Origin: Saprospiraceae bacterium
GTDB taxonomy: Bacteria > Bacteroidota > Bacteroidia > Chitinophagales > Saprospiraceae
Length of the DNA: 64,000 nucleotides
Reading direction: 5' to 3'
Assembly: GCA_016714085.1 (NCBI GenBank)
Contig: JADJNW010000003.1
Coordinates: 62,001-126,000, forward strand
Shown here one piece after another: positions 54,106 to 63,309 of the stretch. The stretch's first letter is position 1. Every line of letters starts with the position of its first letter. The notes beneath the pieces were generated by a model. That model saw nothing but the letters and a program-made list of their open reading frames with translations. It ran no database searches and was not told the DNA's origin. The translations under genes were made by a program, and so were the position numbers.

Positions 54106-54132
54106 CATTAGGAAATTTTAAATTTCCTAATG
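54106..54132. terminator. bidirectional terminator overlapping the glycosyltransferase stop
   Basis: CATTAGGAAAT (54106-54116) pairs with ATTTCCTAATG (54122-54132), loop 5, followed on the plus strand by TTTTTCTTTT. It ends the SDR fusion gene; its right arm contains the last codons and stop of the convergent glycosyltransferase gene. Confidence 0.88.
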
Positions 54133-55224
54133 TTTTTCTTTTAGTAAATTATTATATATTTCTATTAATTTATTTTCTTCTTTCTCCCAAATAAAGATTT
54201 CTTTAGCTTTCAGGCAATTTTTTGTCAATTTATTATACAAAGCTTCATCTTCTAGCAAGTCTCGAATACTTTGTTTAATATTTTCAGGATTCAAGTCATC
54301 GATCAGTAAAAAAACATCATGTTTTTCATTAATTTTATAATATTCAGGAAAATTCATATGAATGGAAGGGATGCCCGCCTGAATATAATCAAATGCTTTG
54401 TTTGCTAAAGAATAATAATAACTCAAGCCTCTGTTTTCCAATAAATTAAGTCCAATTTTTGCTTGTAATGTTATTTCATGTAGTTCTTTTGGGTGTAAAT
54501 AGCCTAAGAATTTTACTTTATTTTCTAATTGTAAATGAATAACTTTTTGTCGCAAAAATGCAGATAAATCGCCCTCGCCAGCCAGCCAAAGTTCACTATT
54601 TTCAAGCGTTTGCATCGCTTCGATGGCTTGTTCCAAACCACGCCCCTCATTTAATACACCTTGACACAATATAATATTTCGAGTTGGATTTACAATTTCT
54701 TCTCGTCGAAATGGTAAATTTCGAATCACGAAAAATTTCTTTTTATAGCGCTGTTCAAAAACTTTTGCCAGCTCCTCCCCTACTGTATAAGCTATATCCA
54801 CACGCAGAATGGCAAATTTTGCAATCATTTCCCAAATATATTTTATAATTGGGCGACGCACAACTTCCGGCGTTTCTGTAAAATATTCATGCGCATCATA
54901 AACACAAGGTTTTCGCCGAATTTTACTCACTAATAATCCTGGTAAAATGGTATCCAAATCTACTGCGCAAATCGCATCAAATTTTACAAAAAGTAAATAA
55001 AAAAATAATCGGATATTATATTCAATATAAAAAAACTTGCCTTTTTCAAACCAGCATTTTAATCGCTTTTGTTGAAATGGCCTATTAATTAATGATACAG
55101 AATTCTTACGTAAACGCCCGATTAACAGCACTTTATATCCAGAATGAGCAAGACTCGTGCAAATGCGAATCATACGTTGATCATAAGAAAGATCGTTGGT
55201 AACAGTACATATAATAATTGGCAT
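54127..55224 (-). CDS. glycosyltransferase family 4 protein
   Basis: 365 residues of GT-B fold. N-terminal Rossmann half: IICTVTNDLSYDQRMIRICT, AICAVDLDTILPGLLVSKI, and VYDAHEYFTETPEVV, a His often seen in GT4 members. The C-terminal half begins NIILCQGVLNEGRGLEQAI and has ELWLAGEGDL, VKFLGYLHPKEL and the E-x7-E-like block GLSYYYSLANKAFDYIQAGI where the nucleotide sugar binds. Acts in the cytoplasm on surface polysaccharide or lipid-linked sugars; donor and acceptor unknown. Not in a polysaccharide cluster here. Confidence 0.9.
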   Translation of the reverse strand: MPIIICTVTNDLSYDQRMIRICTSLAHSGYKVLLIGRLRKNSVSLINRPFQQKRLKCWFEKGKFFYIEYNIRLFFYLLFVKFDAICAVDLDTILPGLLVSKIRRKPCVYDAHEYFTETPEVVRRPIIKYIWEMIAKFAILRVDIAYTVGEELAKVFEQRYKKKFFVIRNLPFRREEIVNPTRNIILCQGVLNEGRGLEQAIEAMQTLENSELWLAGEGDLSAFLRQKVIHLQLENKVKFLGYLHPKELHEITLQAKIGLNLLENRGLSYYYSLANKAFDYIQAGIPSIHMNFPEYYKINEKHDVFLLIDDLNPENIKQSIRDLLEDEALYNKLTKNCLKAKEIFIWEKEENKLIEIYNNLLKEKH

Positions 55225-55238
55225 CTTATTAATTAAAA

Positions 55239-56078
55239 TTAAATAGGAAGCCCGGTATCTTTAAGCATTTTTTGCATTTCCGGCGATAATTCCATCGATT
55301 GCGCAGGAAAAATTTGATATTTTCCTTGATTACCCAACTTGGGTTCGGAAGCATAAAGCCAAGCCTGTACTATGGAATCATTGGGCGCTGCCTGGTTTTG
55401 CCATTGCCCTATAAAATAACTAACGATATTGGGATTGCTACTTTTATAATAATCTAAAGGATAAAAATGTACTGCGCCGCTTTGCATATATGTCACCATT
55501 TGAATAGAATAATCCGTGCTGGGCCAATACCATATAGGATCATCATGGATTTCGCAACCACACATCATGGTTACCTTAGCCGTGCAAGTGAGATGCGATG
55601 CCTTCCAATCAAGAGGAGGTGTAACATTGCTAATGCACAATCCAGGAATTTCAACTACCACGCCTTCAGGATAAGTGGGCATCAGTGCATCAGGAGAATA
55701 GGGCGTTCCAATATTAATTCCAGGCAAAACCGTAATATCCGCTTGCGCTATCCTCGCTTGGTCGAGATGTTTTAAAGGGCCAAATACACGAATACGAAAA
55801 TCGGTGGGTTCTGAGATTTCGACTTGCAATTGCACTTGAACTGTTTGGCTATCTGTTGCAAAAGGATCGCACCGACGCAAGAGATTCATCAGATTGGGCG
55901 GGCCTGCGCTTGCAGCATTGGGTGCATTTGCAACGCCAAAAGTAATTATTTCTTCCGTTTTTGCATTCAATACTAAAACAACCGCGCTTTTATTATTTGT
56001 ATTGGCGGCATCATGTCCGAGGTATTTTCCACCGCGTGCTGCCGGGCGAACAAGGATCGTAGTAGTTTGAGTTTTCAT
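55239..56078 (-). CDS. hypothetical protein, beta-rich
   Basis: 279 residues, no signal peptide or transmembrane helix. It starts MKTQTTTILVRPAARGGKYL with GHDAANTNNKSAVVLVLN, beta-rich, with a Cys cluster TAKVTMMCGCEIHDDPIWYW that might bind metal. The end of the protein is helical (SPEMQKMLKDTGLPI). No family recognised. It lies 14 nt before the glycosyltransferase gene and in the same direction, so they are probably cotranscribed. Confidence 0.7.
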   Translation of the reverse strand: MKTQTTTILVRPAARGGKYLGHDAANTNNKSAVVLVLNAKTEEIITFGVANAPNAASAGPPNLMNLLRRCDPFATDSQTVQVQLQVEISEPTDFRIRVFGPLKHLDQARIAQADITVLPGINIGTPYSPDALMPTYPEGVVVEIPGLCISNVTPPLDWKASHLTCTAKVTMMCGCEIHDDPIWYWPSTDYSIQMVTYMQSGAVHFYPLDYYKSSNPNIVSYFIGQWQNQAAPNDSIVQAWLYASEPKLGNQGKYQIFPAQSMELSPEMQKMLKDTGLPI

Positions 56079-56151
56079 AATTTAATGATATGGGTTTAGT
56101 TAAAAATTTTCATCTTTATTACAAAACAATAAAGTTTTAGTAAATATTTTA

Positions 56152-56826
56152 TTACCAACGTAATAATTCCGTATCTATTCTTTGAGTCAAATTATTTGCT
56201 TCTTTCTCAATGTCTTCGTAGAGTTCTAACATATAAGAGCTATTGCTATAAGACCAGTGAAGCATTGGTATTAATGATTTATTTTTCATCATAGATGCGT
56301 AATCATTAGGCAATAAAGATTCTGGTGAAAAGTAATTAAGAATGAATGGTTTCACATATTCTTGATAATGACTTACATGTTCTGCTTCTACTATTTTAAT
56401 CCAATCTTGAGATACATCATAATAATGCATAATCGCCAAGCGCAAGCTATCGTTTCGAATTAGCTCAAACCCTCTTGATTTCAGTGTTTCATAAGGTGTC
56501 GTATTATTTATAAATTGCGTCGTTCCTTTTAAATAAGGTAAATAAAATTTTAAAGAATCAGATAAAGATAATTGCTCCTTTAAATGAACATATAACATTT
56601 TACCGGCCTTTGTGCGTTTTTTGAAGCCGCTTACATTTGATCTAATATCTTGTAAATCAACTTCAATTCCATTACGAATTTCTATAAGTGTTTTCCGTTC
56701 AAGCCTTTTTTGTTTTTGCCCTTCATTCCAATTATTAAAACCCATTGCCAACGTAATACCCAGAAAAATAAGTAATAATTCGCCTAAGGCATACTGCCAT
56801 TTGATATTTTTTAATCTTTTTATCAT
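56152..56826 (-). CDS. DUF6090 family membrane-anchored protein
   Basis: 224 residues. The N-terminus NIKWQYALGELLLIFLGITL with AMGFNNWNE is the signature of DUF6090: a single transmembrane helix ending in a conserved NNWNE, then a helical soluble domain (ERKTLIEIRNGIEVDLQDIR, PYETLKSRGFELIRNDSLR). Common and often multi-copy in Bacteroidota; function unknown. It follows recQ with a 13-nt gap. Confidence 0.88.
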   Translation of the reverse strand: MIKRLKNIKWQYALGELLLIFLGITLAMGFNNWNEGQKQKRLERKTLIEIRNGIEVDLQDIRSNVSGFKKRTKAGKMLYVHLKEQLSLSDSLKFYLPYLKGTTQFINNTTPYETLKSRGFELIRNDSLRLAIMHYYDVSQDWIKIVEAEHVSHYQEYVKPFILNYFSPESLLPNDYASMMKNKSLIPMLHWSYSNSSYMLELYEDIEKEANNLTQRIDTELLRW

Positions 56827-56839
56827 AGCTTTAAGTTTA

Positions 56840-58756
56840 TTATTGCCATTTTAAGGCACTGCCTTCTTGTATCACAAAGCCTTCATCTAGTAGGTATTCC
56901 AATACGCGCAATACTTTTTCATGGCTGACAGATGAAAATCCGCTCATAAGTTGCTCTAAAGTTATTACTTTTTCATTTAGTTTTTCTTGAATTTTATTTT
57001 TAATAGCATCATAATCCGCATTACTCAAATCCGCTTTGGTTCTGCCAAGGCACACATCACAAATACCACAATCTTTATCATTTTTTTCACCAAAATAATT
57101 CAATAATTGGCGGCTCCGGCAAATTGGCTCTTCGGCATAAGCGATGGCTTTTTGAATGCGTTCCCAATGGCGCTTGCGTCGAAATTCATATAATTGATGG
57201 TCGATTGTCAAATCATTTGAATCTACACGATCTCTGAGGAATGTAAGCTGTGGCTGGTCGCTTTGCGGTAAATATTCTATAATATTATCTTTATGTAATA
57301 AATGTAATGTTTTTATAACTTCTTCGGTCGATATTTTTAGAAAAGAGGCTAATTGTGATTCTCGAATATTTACAAAATGACTAAAAGTCCCCTGATATGA
57401 ACGCAAAATAGCTTTCAAAATCAAATCATGCTTCGGATGCCGCAATTGATAATCGTATAATTCTTCTTTAGAAACCTTTACCAACAAGCTCGCCGGGGTG
57501 TACACTGCCTCCGAAAGCGTGAGCCAGCCTGCCTGTTCCAAAGTTTTAAGTGCATGTAATGTTTTAATGGGCTCTAACTGAAAATTCTTTCCAAAGGATA
57601 TCATATCAAAATCATAACTCAGTCCAGCACCTGCGCCAATCGCCAATTGATAATAACTTCCCAAAGCATGATATACGCGTCGAATTTCATTAATTTCAGG
57701 AAATGCCAGTGCATAATTTTTTTCTAAACTCTGCCGATCATTATGATTATATAATAATACAGCATAAGATTTTTTACCATCGCGGCCGGCACGGCCAGCT
57801 TCCTGGAAATAGGCTTCCAGGCTATCAGGCAACTCCATATGTACCACTACCCGCACATCGGGTTTATCAATTCCCATTCCGAAAGCATTGGTACTCACCA
57901 TAATACGCGTTTGATTTTCAATCCATGCGTCTTGTTTTTCCGAGCGCTCTTCCGGTTGCAAACCAGCATGATAGAAATCAGCAGAAATCCCTTTTTGTAT
58001 TAAAAACTGAGCAATTTCCTTTGTTTTACGGCGATTGCGCACATAAACTACGCCTGATCCCTTAACCTTTTTTAAAATATCCAGCAATTTTTCCATCTTG
58101 CCCTCTTCGTTCAATACGACATAAGCGAGATTGCTCCGGGCAAAGCTTTTTTGAAAGGCATTCTTGGATTTGAATTGCAATTTTTCCTGAATATCTTCTA
58201 CCACTTCGGGCGTGGCCGTAGCGGTCAAAGCCAGCATCGGCGCTTTGGGCAAGAGTTCACGAATATTCGCAATTTCCAGATATGGCGGCCGAAAATCATA
58301 GCCCCATTGCGAGATACAATGCGCCTCATCTATTGCCAGTAGATTCACGTGCATCCGCGAAATGCGCTCACGAGCAAGATCAGTAACCAAGCGCTCCGGC
58401 GACAAATAAAGCAACTTAATATTGCCATACACGCAATTATCAAAAGTACGGTCAATTTCGATGGAATGCATCCCGGAATAAATCGCAGCGGCAGGAATAT
58501 TGCGTTGGCGGAGGTTGTGAACCTGGTCTTTCATTAATGCAATCAATGGAGAGATCACAATGCAAATCCCTTCCTGGCAAAGCGCAGGCACCTGAAAACA
58601 AATAGATTTTCCGCCGCCGGTGGGCATCAGCGCCAGGGTGTCTTTGCCATCGAGTACCGACTGTATAATGTCAGTTTGCAATGTTCGGAAGGCATCATAA
58701 CCCCAGAATTTTTTTAAGATATTGAGTGGCGTATCAATCAAAGCAATTTTTGTCAA
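56840..58756 (-). CDS. recQ: ATP-dependent DNA helicase RecQ
   Basis: 638 residues. SF2 helicase motifs: Walker A in MPTGGGKSICFQVPAL, DEAH in LLAIDEAHCISQWGYDFRP, SAT-like LTATATPEVVED, and motif VI QEAGRAGRDGK. The RQC zinc-binding cysteines are in ICRSRQLLNYFGE and DCGICDVCLG. The winged helix follows; an HRDC domain is not evident and the last 60 residues form a small helical domain. Unwinds DNA in recombination and fork repair. A possible leader with its own terminator lies upstream. Confidence 0.94.
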   Translation of the reverse strand: MTKIALIDTPLNILKKFWGYDAFRTLQTDIIQSVLDGKDTLALMPTGGGKSICFQVPALCQEGICIVISPLIALMKDQVHNLRQRNIPAAAIYSGMHSIEIDRTFDNCVYGNIKLLYLSPERLVTDLARERISRMHVNLLAIDEAHCISQWGYDFRPPYLEIANIRELLPKAPMLALTATATPEVVEDIQEKLQFKSKNAFQKSFARSNLAYVVLNEEGKMEKLLDILKKVKGSGVVYVRNRRKTKEIAQFLIQKGISADFYHAGLQPEERSEKQDAWIENQTRIMVSTNAFGMGIDKPDVRVVVHMELPDSLEAYFQEAGRAGRDGKKSYAVLLYNHNDRQSLEKNYALAFPEINEIRRVYHALGSYYQLAIGAGAGLSYDFDMISFGKNFQLEPIKTLHALKTLEQAGWLTLSEAVYTPASLLVKVSKEELYDYQLRHPKHDLILKAILRSYQGTFSHFVNIRESQLASFLKISTEEVIKTLHLLHKDNIIEYLPQSDQPQLTFLRDRVDSNDLTIDHQLYEFRRKRHWERIQKAIAYAEEPICRSRQLLNYFGEKNDKDCGICDVCLGRTKADLSNADYDAIKNKIQEKLNEKVITLEQLMSGFSSVSHEKVLRVLEYLLDEGFVIQEGSALKWQ

Positions 58757-58812
58757 TAGTTTTGAACAAATTTAGCAATTTTGCTTGTTGACAGAAAACG
58801 CTTTCCTACTTT

Positions 58813-58927
58813 TCCAAAAAAAAGAACGGCGCTCTTATGCGCCGCCACTTAATGAACTCAAATCGTTTATAATAACTTCGAACTGATGAAATTTAACCTT
58901 AGATTTTAAGAAAAATGTATGTTTGCT
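58813..58927 (-). ncRNA. candidate small RNA or recQ leader with terminator
   Basis: On the minus strand a perfect -7 box TACCTTTG (58932-58939) is followed about 100 nt later by a strong terminator: CGGCGC (58827-58832) pairs with GCGCCG (58839-58844), then TTCTTTTTTTT. No protein gene lies between, and the terminator precedes recQ by 57 nt. This would make a transcript of about 110 nt, either a free small RNA or an attenuated recQ leader. The -33 element is weak (TTTG at 16 nt). Confidence 0.4.
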
Positions 58928-59051
58928 GATTCAAAGGTAGTATTTCGGCAATTGACAAAGAAAATAAAATAGCCCAATACTCCGAAATCACAATAATAGA
59001 GCATTTGCATAGTGTTTTGATTATCAAATCCTTAACCAAATCGCAAATACA

Positions 59052-60626
59052 ATGCCTAAACAAAAAACCGACGACCTCATACAATTGATCAAGTCGCTGA
59101 CACGAGCGGAGAAAAGGCATTTTCGCTTATTTGTAGGTCGTAATCAGGCATCAGATGATATCTTGTTTTTGCAATTATTTGATATGCTCGACAAGTACAA
59201 GGAATACGACGAAGATATGATTTTGCGGAAGCTGCCCGCCATCAAAAAAACGCAACTTTCTAATTTGAAGGCGCATTTATACAAACAATTATTGACGAGT
59301 TTGCGGCTTTTAAATCGGAATCATGTCGAAGATCTCCAGATACGCGAATTGATCGACCACTCTAAAGTACTGTATGACAAGGGATTATACCGACAAAGTC
59401 TGGATATTTTAGACAAGGCTAAGGCCCGAGCGATCAAAGGTAAATTTTATGCGATTGCGCTGGAAATCATTGAGTTTGAAAAATATATCGAGGCGCAGTA
59501 CATCACCCGCAGCATAGAAGGCCGCGCCGAAGAATTGACTACAGCAGCCCTGGAAATCAATAAAATATTGATGGATACCAACCGCTTCTCGAATCTGGCT
59601 TTGCAGATGTATGGTTTGTATATCAAGGTGGGTTTTGCGCGCGATGAAAAAGATCATGATTATGTAAAGAATTTTTTTCGGAATAAATTACCCGATATCG
59701 ATTATAAAAAAATCGACTTTTTTGGCAAGATTTATTATTGTCAGGCGCATATTTGGTACTACCACATGATTCAGGATTTTCCGATGAGCTACCGCTATGC
59801 GCAGCGCTGGGTGGACTTGTTCCATGAAGAACCGGAGCTAAAATTGCTGAATGTGCCGATGTATCTCAAAGGGATGCATAATTTATTAAATGTACTTTTT
59901 AATTTATTGTATTATAAAAAATTCGAGAAAACATTAAATGAATTAAAAGAATTTGCAAACGAATATGATATTACACAAAATAAAAATATAGAAGGGCTTT
60001 ATTATTTATTCTTATATAATCATACTATCAAAAAATATTTTATTGAAGGCGCATTTAGCGAAGGTGTAAAATTGATTTCCAAAGTCGTTGAATTGATTGA
60101 CGAAGATGAGTATAATTGGGATAATCATCGTATCATGTTATTTTATTATCGCATCGCTTGTCTTTACTTTGGAAGTGGTGATAATGAAAATGCGATTGAA
60201 TATTTAAATATGATTATCAACCAGAAAAATCCTGATTACCGCGAGGATATTCAGTCCTTCGCCCGCATTTTAAATTTGATCGCGCATTATGAGTTAGGAA
60301 ACGCGCAATTGGTTGAATATCAAGTCAAATCAGTTTATCGATTTTTATCAAAAATGGAACAATTACAATCCGTTTTGCAAGAAATATTCCGTTTCGTACG
60401 ACGTGTGCCGCGTATGCGCGAATCCGAAATGAAGCACGAATTTATAACTTTAAAAGAAAAATTACTTAAATTACAAAACGATCCTTACGAAAAACGCGCG
60501 TTTTTTTACTTGGATATTATATCCTGGTTGGAAAGTAAAATCGAAAATCGCCCGATTCAGGATATTGCTCGGGAAAAATTCTTGAAACGACAGGGGTTGT
60601 TGGAGAAGGGGAGACTGGGGGATTAG
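59052..60626 (+). CDS. uncharacterised large helical protein, relative of 29521-30981
   Basis: 524 residues, no signal peptide, all-helical with TPR-like character (SKVLYDKGLYRQSLDILDKA, YFGSGDNENAIEYLNMII). The opening LIQLIKSLTRAEKRHFRLFV parallels LIRLLAGFSRREMTRFKEYV of the protein at 29521. The last residues (LLEKGRLGD) and the stop codon are coded inside an octamer repeat array. No named family; a cytoplasmic scaffold role is only a guess. Confidence 0.78.
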   Translation: MPKQKTDDLIQLIKSLTRAEKRHFRLFVGRNQASDDILFLQLFDMLDKYKEYDEDMILRKLPAIKKTQLSNLKAHLYKQLLTSLRLLNRNHVEDLQIRELIDHSKVLYDKGLYRQSLDILDKAKARAIKGKFYAIALEIIEFEKYIEAQYITRSIEGRAEELTTAALEINKILMDTNRFSNLALQMYGLYIKVGFARDEKDHDYVKNFFRNKLPDIDYKKIDFFGKIYYCQAHIWYYHMIQDFPMSYRYAQRWVDLFHEEPELKLLNVPMYLKGMHNLLNVLFNLLYYKKFEKTLNELKEFANEYDITQNKNIEGLYYLFLYNHTIKKYFIEGAFSEGVKLISKVVELIDEDEYNWDNHRIMLFYYRIACLYFGSGDNENAIEYLNMIINQKNPDYREDIQSFARILNLIAHYELGNAQLVEYQVKSVYRFLSKMEQLQSVLQEIFRFVRRVPRMRESEMKHEFITLKEKLLKLQNDPYEKRAFFYLDIISWLESKIENRPIQDIAREKFLKRQGLLEKGRLGD

Positions 60627-60678
60627 GTGATTGGGAGACTGGGTGAACAAGAGATGTGGCGATGTAGTGATATGGTGA
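60599..60678 (+). repeat. octamer array x10 through a stop codon
   Basis: Ten consecutive 8-nt units, all ending in GA and most in GGTGA or GGAGA, with no indel. The TAG stop (60624-60626) of the helical protein lies in the fourth unit, so the array codes the last residues and continues 52 nt past the gene. From 60688 to about 60730 a second pattern with ACCT every 7-8 nt follows. The rest of the gap to 60829 is AT-rich without features. Confidence 0.7.
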
Positions 60679-60828
60679 GTTTCCAATAAACCTTTACACC
60701 TTACGCCTATAAACCTATATACCTAATTAACACATTATTAAGTTATTTTTAAACCAACCTTAAATCATTATTTCCGCTCTTCATAATAACTTTGAAGCGA
60801 ACCCTGTTTTACTATCAAACCTCTACAT

Positions 60829-63309
60829 ATGAAGTATCTGATACTCTTTTTTATCCTCCTGATGACGGTTGTTGCTTTGAATGCCCAAGTCAGCGGCAAA
60901 ATCACTGATCCCGAGGGCGAGCCGCTTCCTTTCGCAAGCGTATATGTCAAGGGCACTTCCATCGGCACGACCAGTAATGTAAATGGTGAATATCGACTGG
61001 AATTAAAATCAGGCAATTATAATTTAGTATTCCAATACGTTGGTTTTAAGCAGGTTACAAAGCAAATCCGAATTGAAAATAATCCAGTAGAATTGGATAT
61101 AACATTACAGGAACAACCAGTTGAACTGGGAGAAATTGTAGTAAAATCCAATGCAGAAGACCCAGCCTATGCCGTCATTCGCAAAGCGATTGAAAAACGT
61201 AAGTATTTTCGTGATCTTATAAAAGCTTATTCTTGTGATGTTTATATAAAAGGGAATATTAAATTCATGGATGCCCCGGAAAAATTCTTCGGTAGAGAAC
61301 TCGGTGATCTCGGCGGCACATTAGATTCTAATCGTCAGGGAATTATATATCTTTCAGAATCGCAATCTAAATTACATTTCCAGGAGCCCAATCAGTATAA
61401 AGAGGAAATGTTATCCTCCAAAGTAAGCGGCAATGACAATGGTTTTGGCTTCAACCGTGCTTCGGATATGGATTTTAATTTATATGAAAACACGGCGGAT
61501 TTCAGTCGGCAAATCGTCTCCCCTATTGCTAATAATGCACTCTCCTATTATCGCTATCGCCTAATCGGAACTTTTTTGGATGATGAAGGAAGATTGGTCA
61601 ATAAAATTGAGGTGATTCCGCGTCGCAACGAAGACCCCGTCTATCGCGGCACGATTTATATTACAGAAGATGTTTGGAATATTCAAAGCGCAGATTTATT
61701 GTTATTGCAAGCCAGCATTAATCAGCCGGGGTTGGACTCGCTCACGATCAAGCAAGTATATGTACCTGTACAACAGCCTGATATGTATCGAATTTTTAGT
61801 CAGGCGATCACTTTTCGGGCAGGATTATTTGGTTTTCGACTCGGCGGCACATTTACGGGCATTTATAGCAATTATAATTTACAACCCAATTTTACATCCA
61901 ATTTTTTTGGAAATGAGGTTTTCAAAGTCAATGAAGGTGCGAATGATAAAACCTTGGAATTTTGGGACACCATTCGCCCGATTCCGCTCACAGAGGAAGA
62001 AGCAGTCGATTACGTACGCAAGGATAGTTTGCAAGAAATAAGAGAATCCAAGCCTTATCTGGACTCCATTGATGCCAAAAACAATAAATTCAAAGTCATC
62101 GATATTTTGTTCGGGTACGATTATCGAAATTCCTATGAACGCCGCTATTTCAATATCAACTCGCCAGCTACGACTGTACAATTCAACACGGTGCAAGGCT
62201 GGAATGCTGATTTGAATGCGACTTATCGTCGTGTTTTCGATGAAAATAGCACTCGTTGGTGGTCGGCGCGAGGCTCCATCAATTATGGTTTCGCGGATAA
62301 GCGATTGCGTGGCACACTTGGCTTGAATTATCGTCTTGAACAAAAAAGTTCGACTCAAATTGGATTATCAGGAGGCATTGACGCGGCACAATTCAACGGC
62401 GCTAATCCCATTAGCAAGACACTCAATACGTTGTACTCGCTTCTGGGGAAGGAAAATTATATGAAATTATATGATAAAGCTTTTGGGCGTATCAATTTTC
62501 AACGAGAATTGGTGAATGGTGTATTTTTGACAACTGCACTCGAATACGCACAACGCACGCCGTTAGTGAATCGCAGCGATTTTAGCTGGAATAAAAATGA
62601 AGAAAAAAGCTATGAACCCAATGACCCGCTGGGTAACGAATTCATTCCTTCCTTTGAGCAGAGCGAAGCGCTCACCTTTACTGCGAATGTAAGATTGCGC
62701 TACAAACAGAAATATATATCATATCCTGACCAGAAGTTTAATTATGGCTCGGATCTTCCCGATTTATGGATTCAATATCGAAAAGGGATTCGGTCTTTTG
62801 GAAGCGATGTAAATTATGATTTAATCTCGGTTCGTATTATTGAAAATTATCTTTCATTGGGTGTAATTGGCACGTCGGAATTCCAGGTAGAAGCAGGAAA
62901 GTTCCTCAATCGCAATGCTTTACAATTTATGGATTTTCGTCATTTTTTAGGAAACCAGACGGTCATCGGCAGCCCCAATCGCTATGGATCTTCGTTTTTC
63001 CAGTTACCTTATTACGAATACAGTACGAATGATAGTTATTTACAAGCGCATTTCCAGCATAATTTTGATGGCTGGATTTTGGGTAAAATTCCTTTGATTC
63101 GCAAGCTCGGCTGGCGCGAAATTTTTAAAGCGGGATTTTTATACACAAAAGAAAAAAAGGATTACCTCGAATTGGGTGTAGGGCTTGATAATATTGGCTT
63201 TGGCGTTTTCCGGCTCTTCCGTTTTGATGTAGTTTGGTCGCATAATTCCAACGGCAAATGGGATATTGGTTATATGATTGGCATCCAAATGCCGATTGAT
63301 GAAGATTAA
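60829..63309 (+). CDS. DUF5686 outer-membrane protein with carboxypeptidase-like regulatory domain
   Basis: 826 residues with a signal peptide (LILFFILLMTVVALNAQ). First a CarboxypepD_reg-like (CarbopepD_reg_2) domain (about 20-100: VSGKITDPEGEPLPFASVYV, GTSIGTTSNVNGEYRLEL), then a helical and beta region PAYAVIRKAIEKRKYFRDLI (conserved in DUF5686), then a long stretch of alternating strands to the C-terminus (FRFDVVWSHNSNGKWDIGYM) consistent with an outer-membrane barrel. The family resembles TonB-dependent receptors in the first domain but lacks the plug. Function unknown. Confidence 0.9.
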   Translation: MKYLILFFILLMTVVALNAQVSGKITDPEGEPLPFASVYVKGTSIGTTSNVNGEYRLELKSGNYNLVFQYVGFKQVTKQIRIENNPVELDITLQEQPVELGEIVVKSNAEDPAYAVIRKAIEKRKYFRDLIKAYSCDVYIKGNIKFMDAPEKFFGRELGDLGGTLDSNRQGIIYLSESQSKLHFQEPNQYKEEMLSSKVSGNDNGFGFNRASDMDFNLYENTADFSRQIVSPIANNALSYYRYRLIGTFLDDEGRLVNKIEVIPRRNEDPVYRGTIYITEDVWNIQSADLLLLQASINQPGLDSLTIKQVYVPVQQPDMYRIFSQAITFRAGLFGFRLGGTFTGIYSNYNLQPNFTSNFFGNEVFKVNEGANDKTLEFWDTIRPIPLTEEEAVDYVRKDSLQEIRESKPYLDSIDAKNNKFKVIDILFGYDYRNSYERRYFNINSPATTVQFNTVQGWNADLNATYRRVFDENSTRWWSARGSINYGFADKRLRGTLGLNYRLEQKSSTQIGLSGGIDAAQFNGANPISKTLNTLYSLLGKENYMKLYDKAFGRINFQRELVNGVFLTTALEYAQRTPLVNRSDFSWNKNEEKSYEPNDPLGNEFIPSFEQSEALTFTANVRLRYKQKYISYPDQKFNYGSDLPDLWIQYRKGIRSFGSDVNYDLISVRIIENYLSLGVIGTSEFQVEAGKFLNRNALQFMDFRHFLGNQTVIGSPNRYGSSFFQLPYYEYSTNDSYLQAHFQHNFDGWILGKIPLIRKLGWREIFKAGFLYTKEKKDYLELGVGLDNIGFGVFRLFRFDVVWSHNSNGKWDIGYMIGIQMPIDED

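Noticed and set aside
58767..58774. TAAATTTG on the minus strand as recQ promoter
   Set aside because: Only 10 nt separate it from the recQ ATG, leaving almost no leader; the -33 match is poor.
58899..59120. 73-codon minus-strand frame upstream of recQ
   Set aside because: Overlaps the start of the helical-protein gene on the other strand and has no start signal; the non-coding transcript explains the promoter and terminator better.
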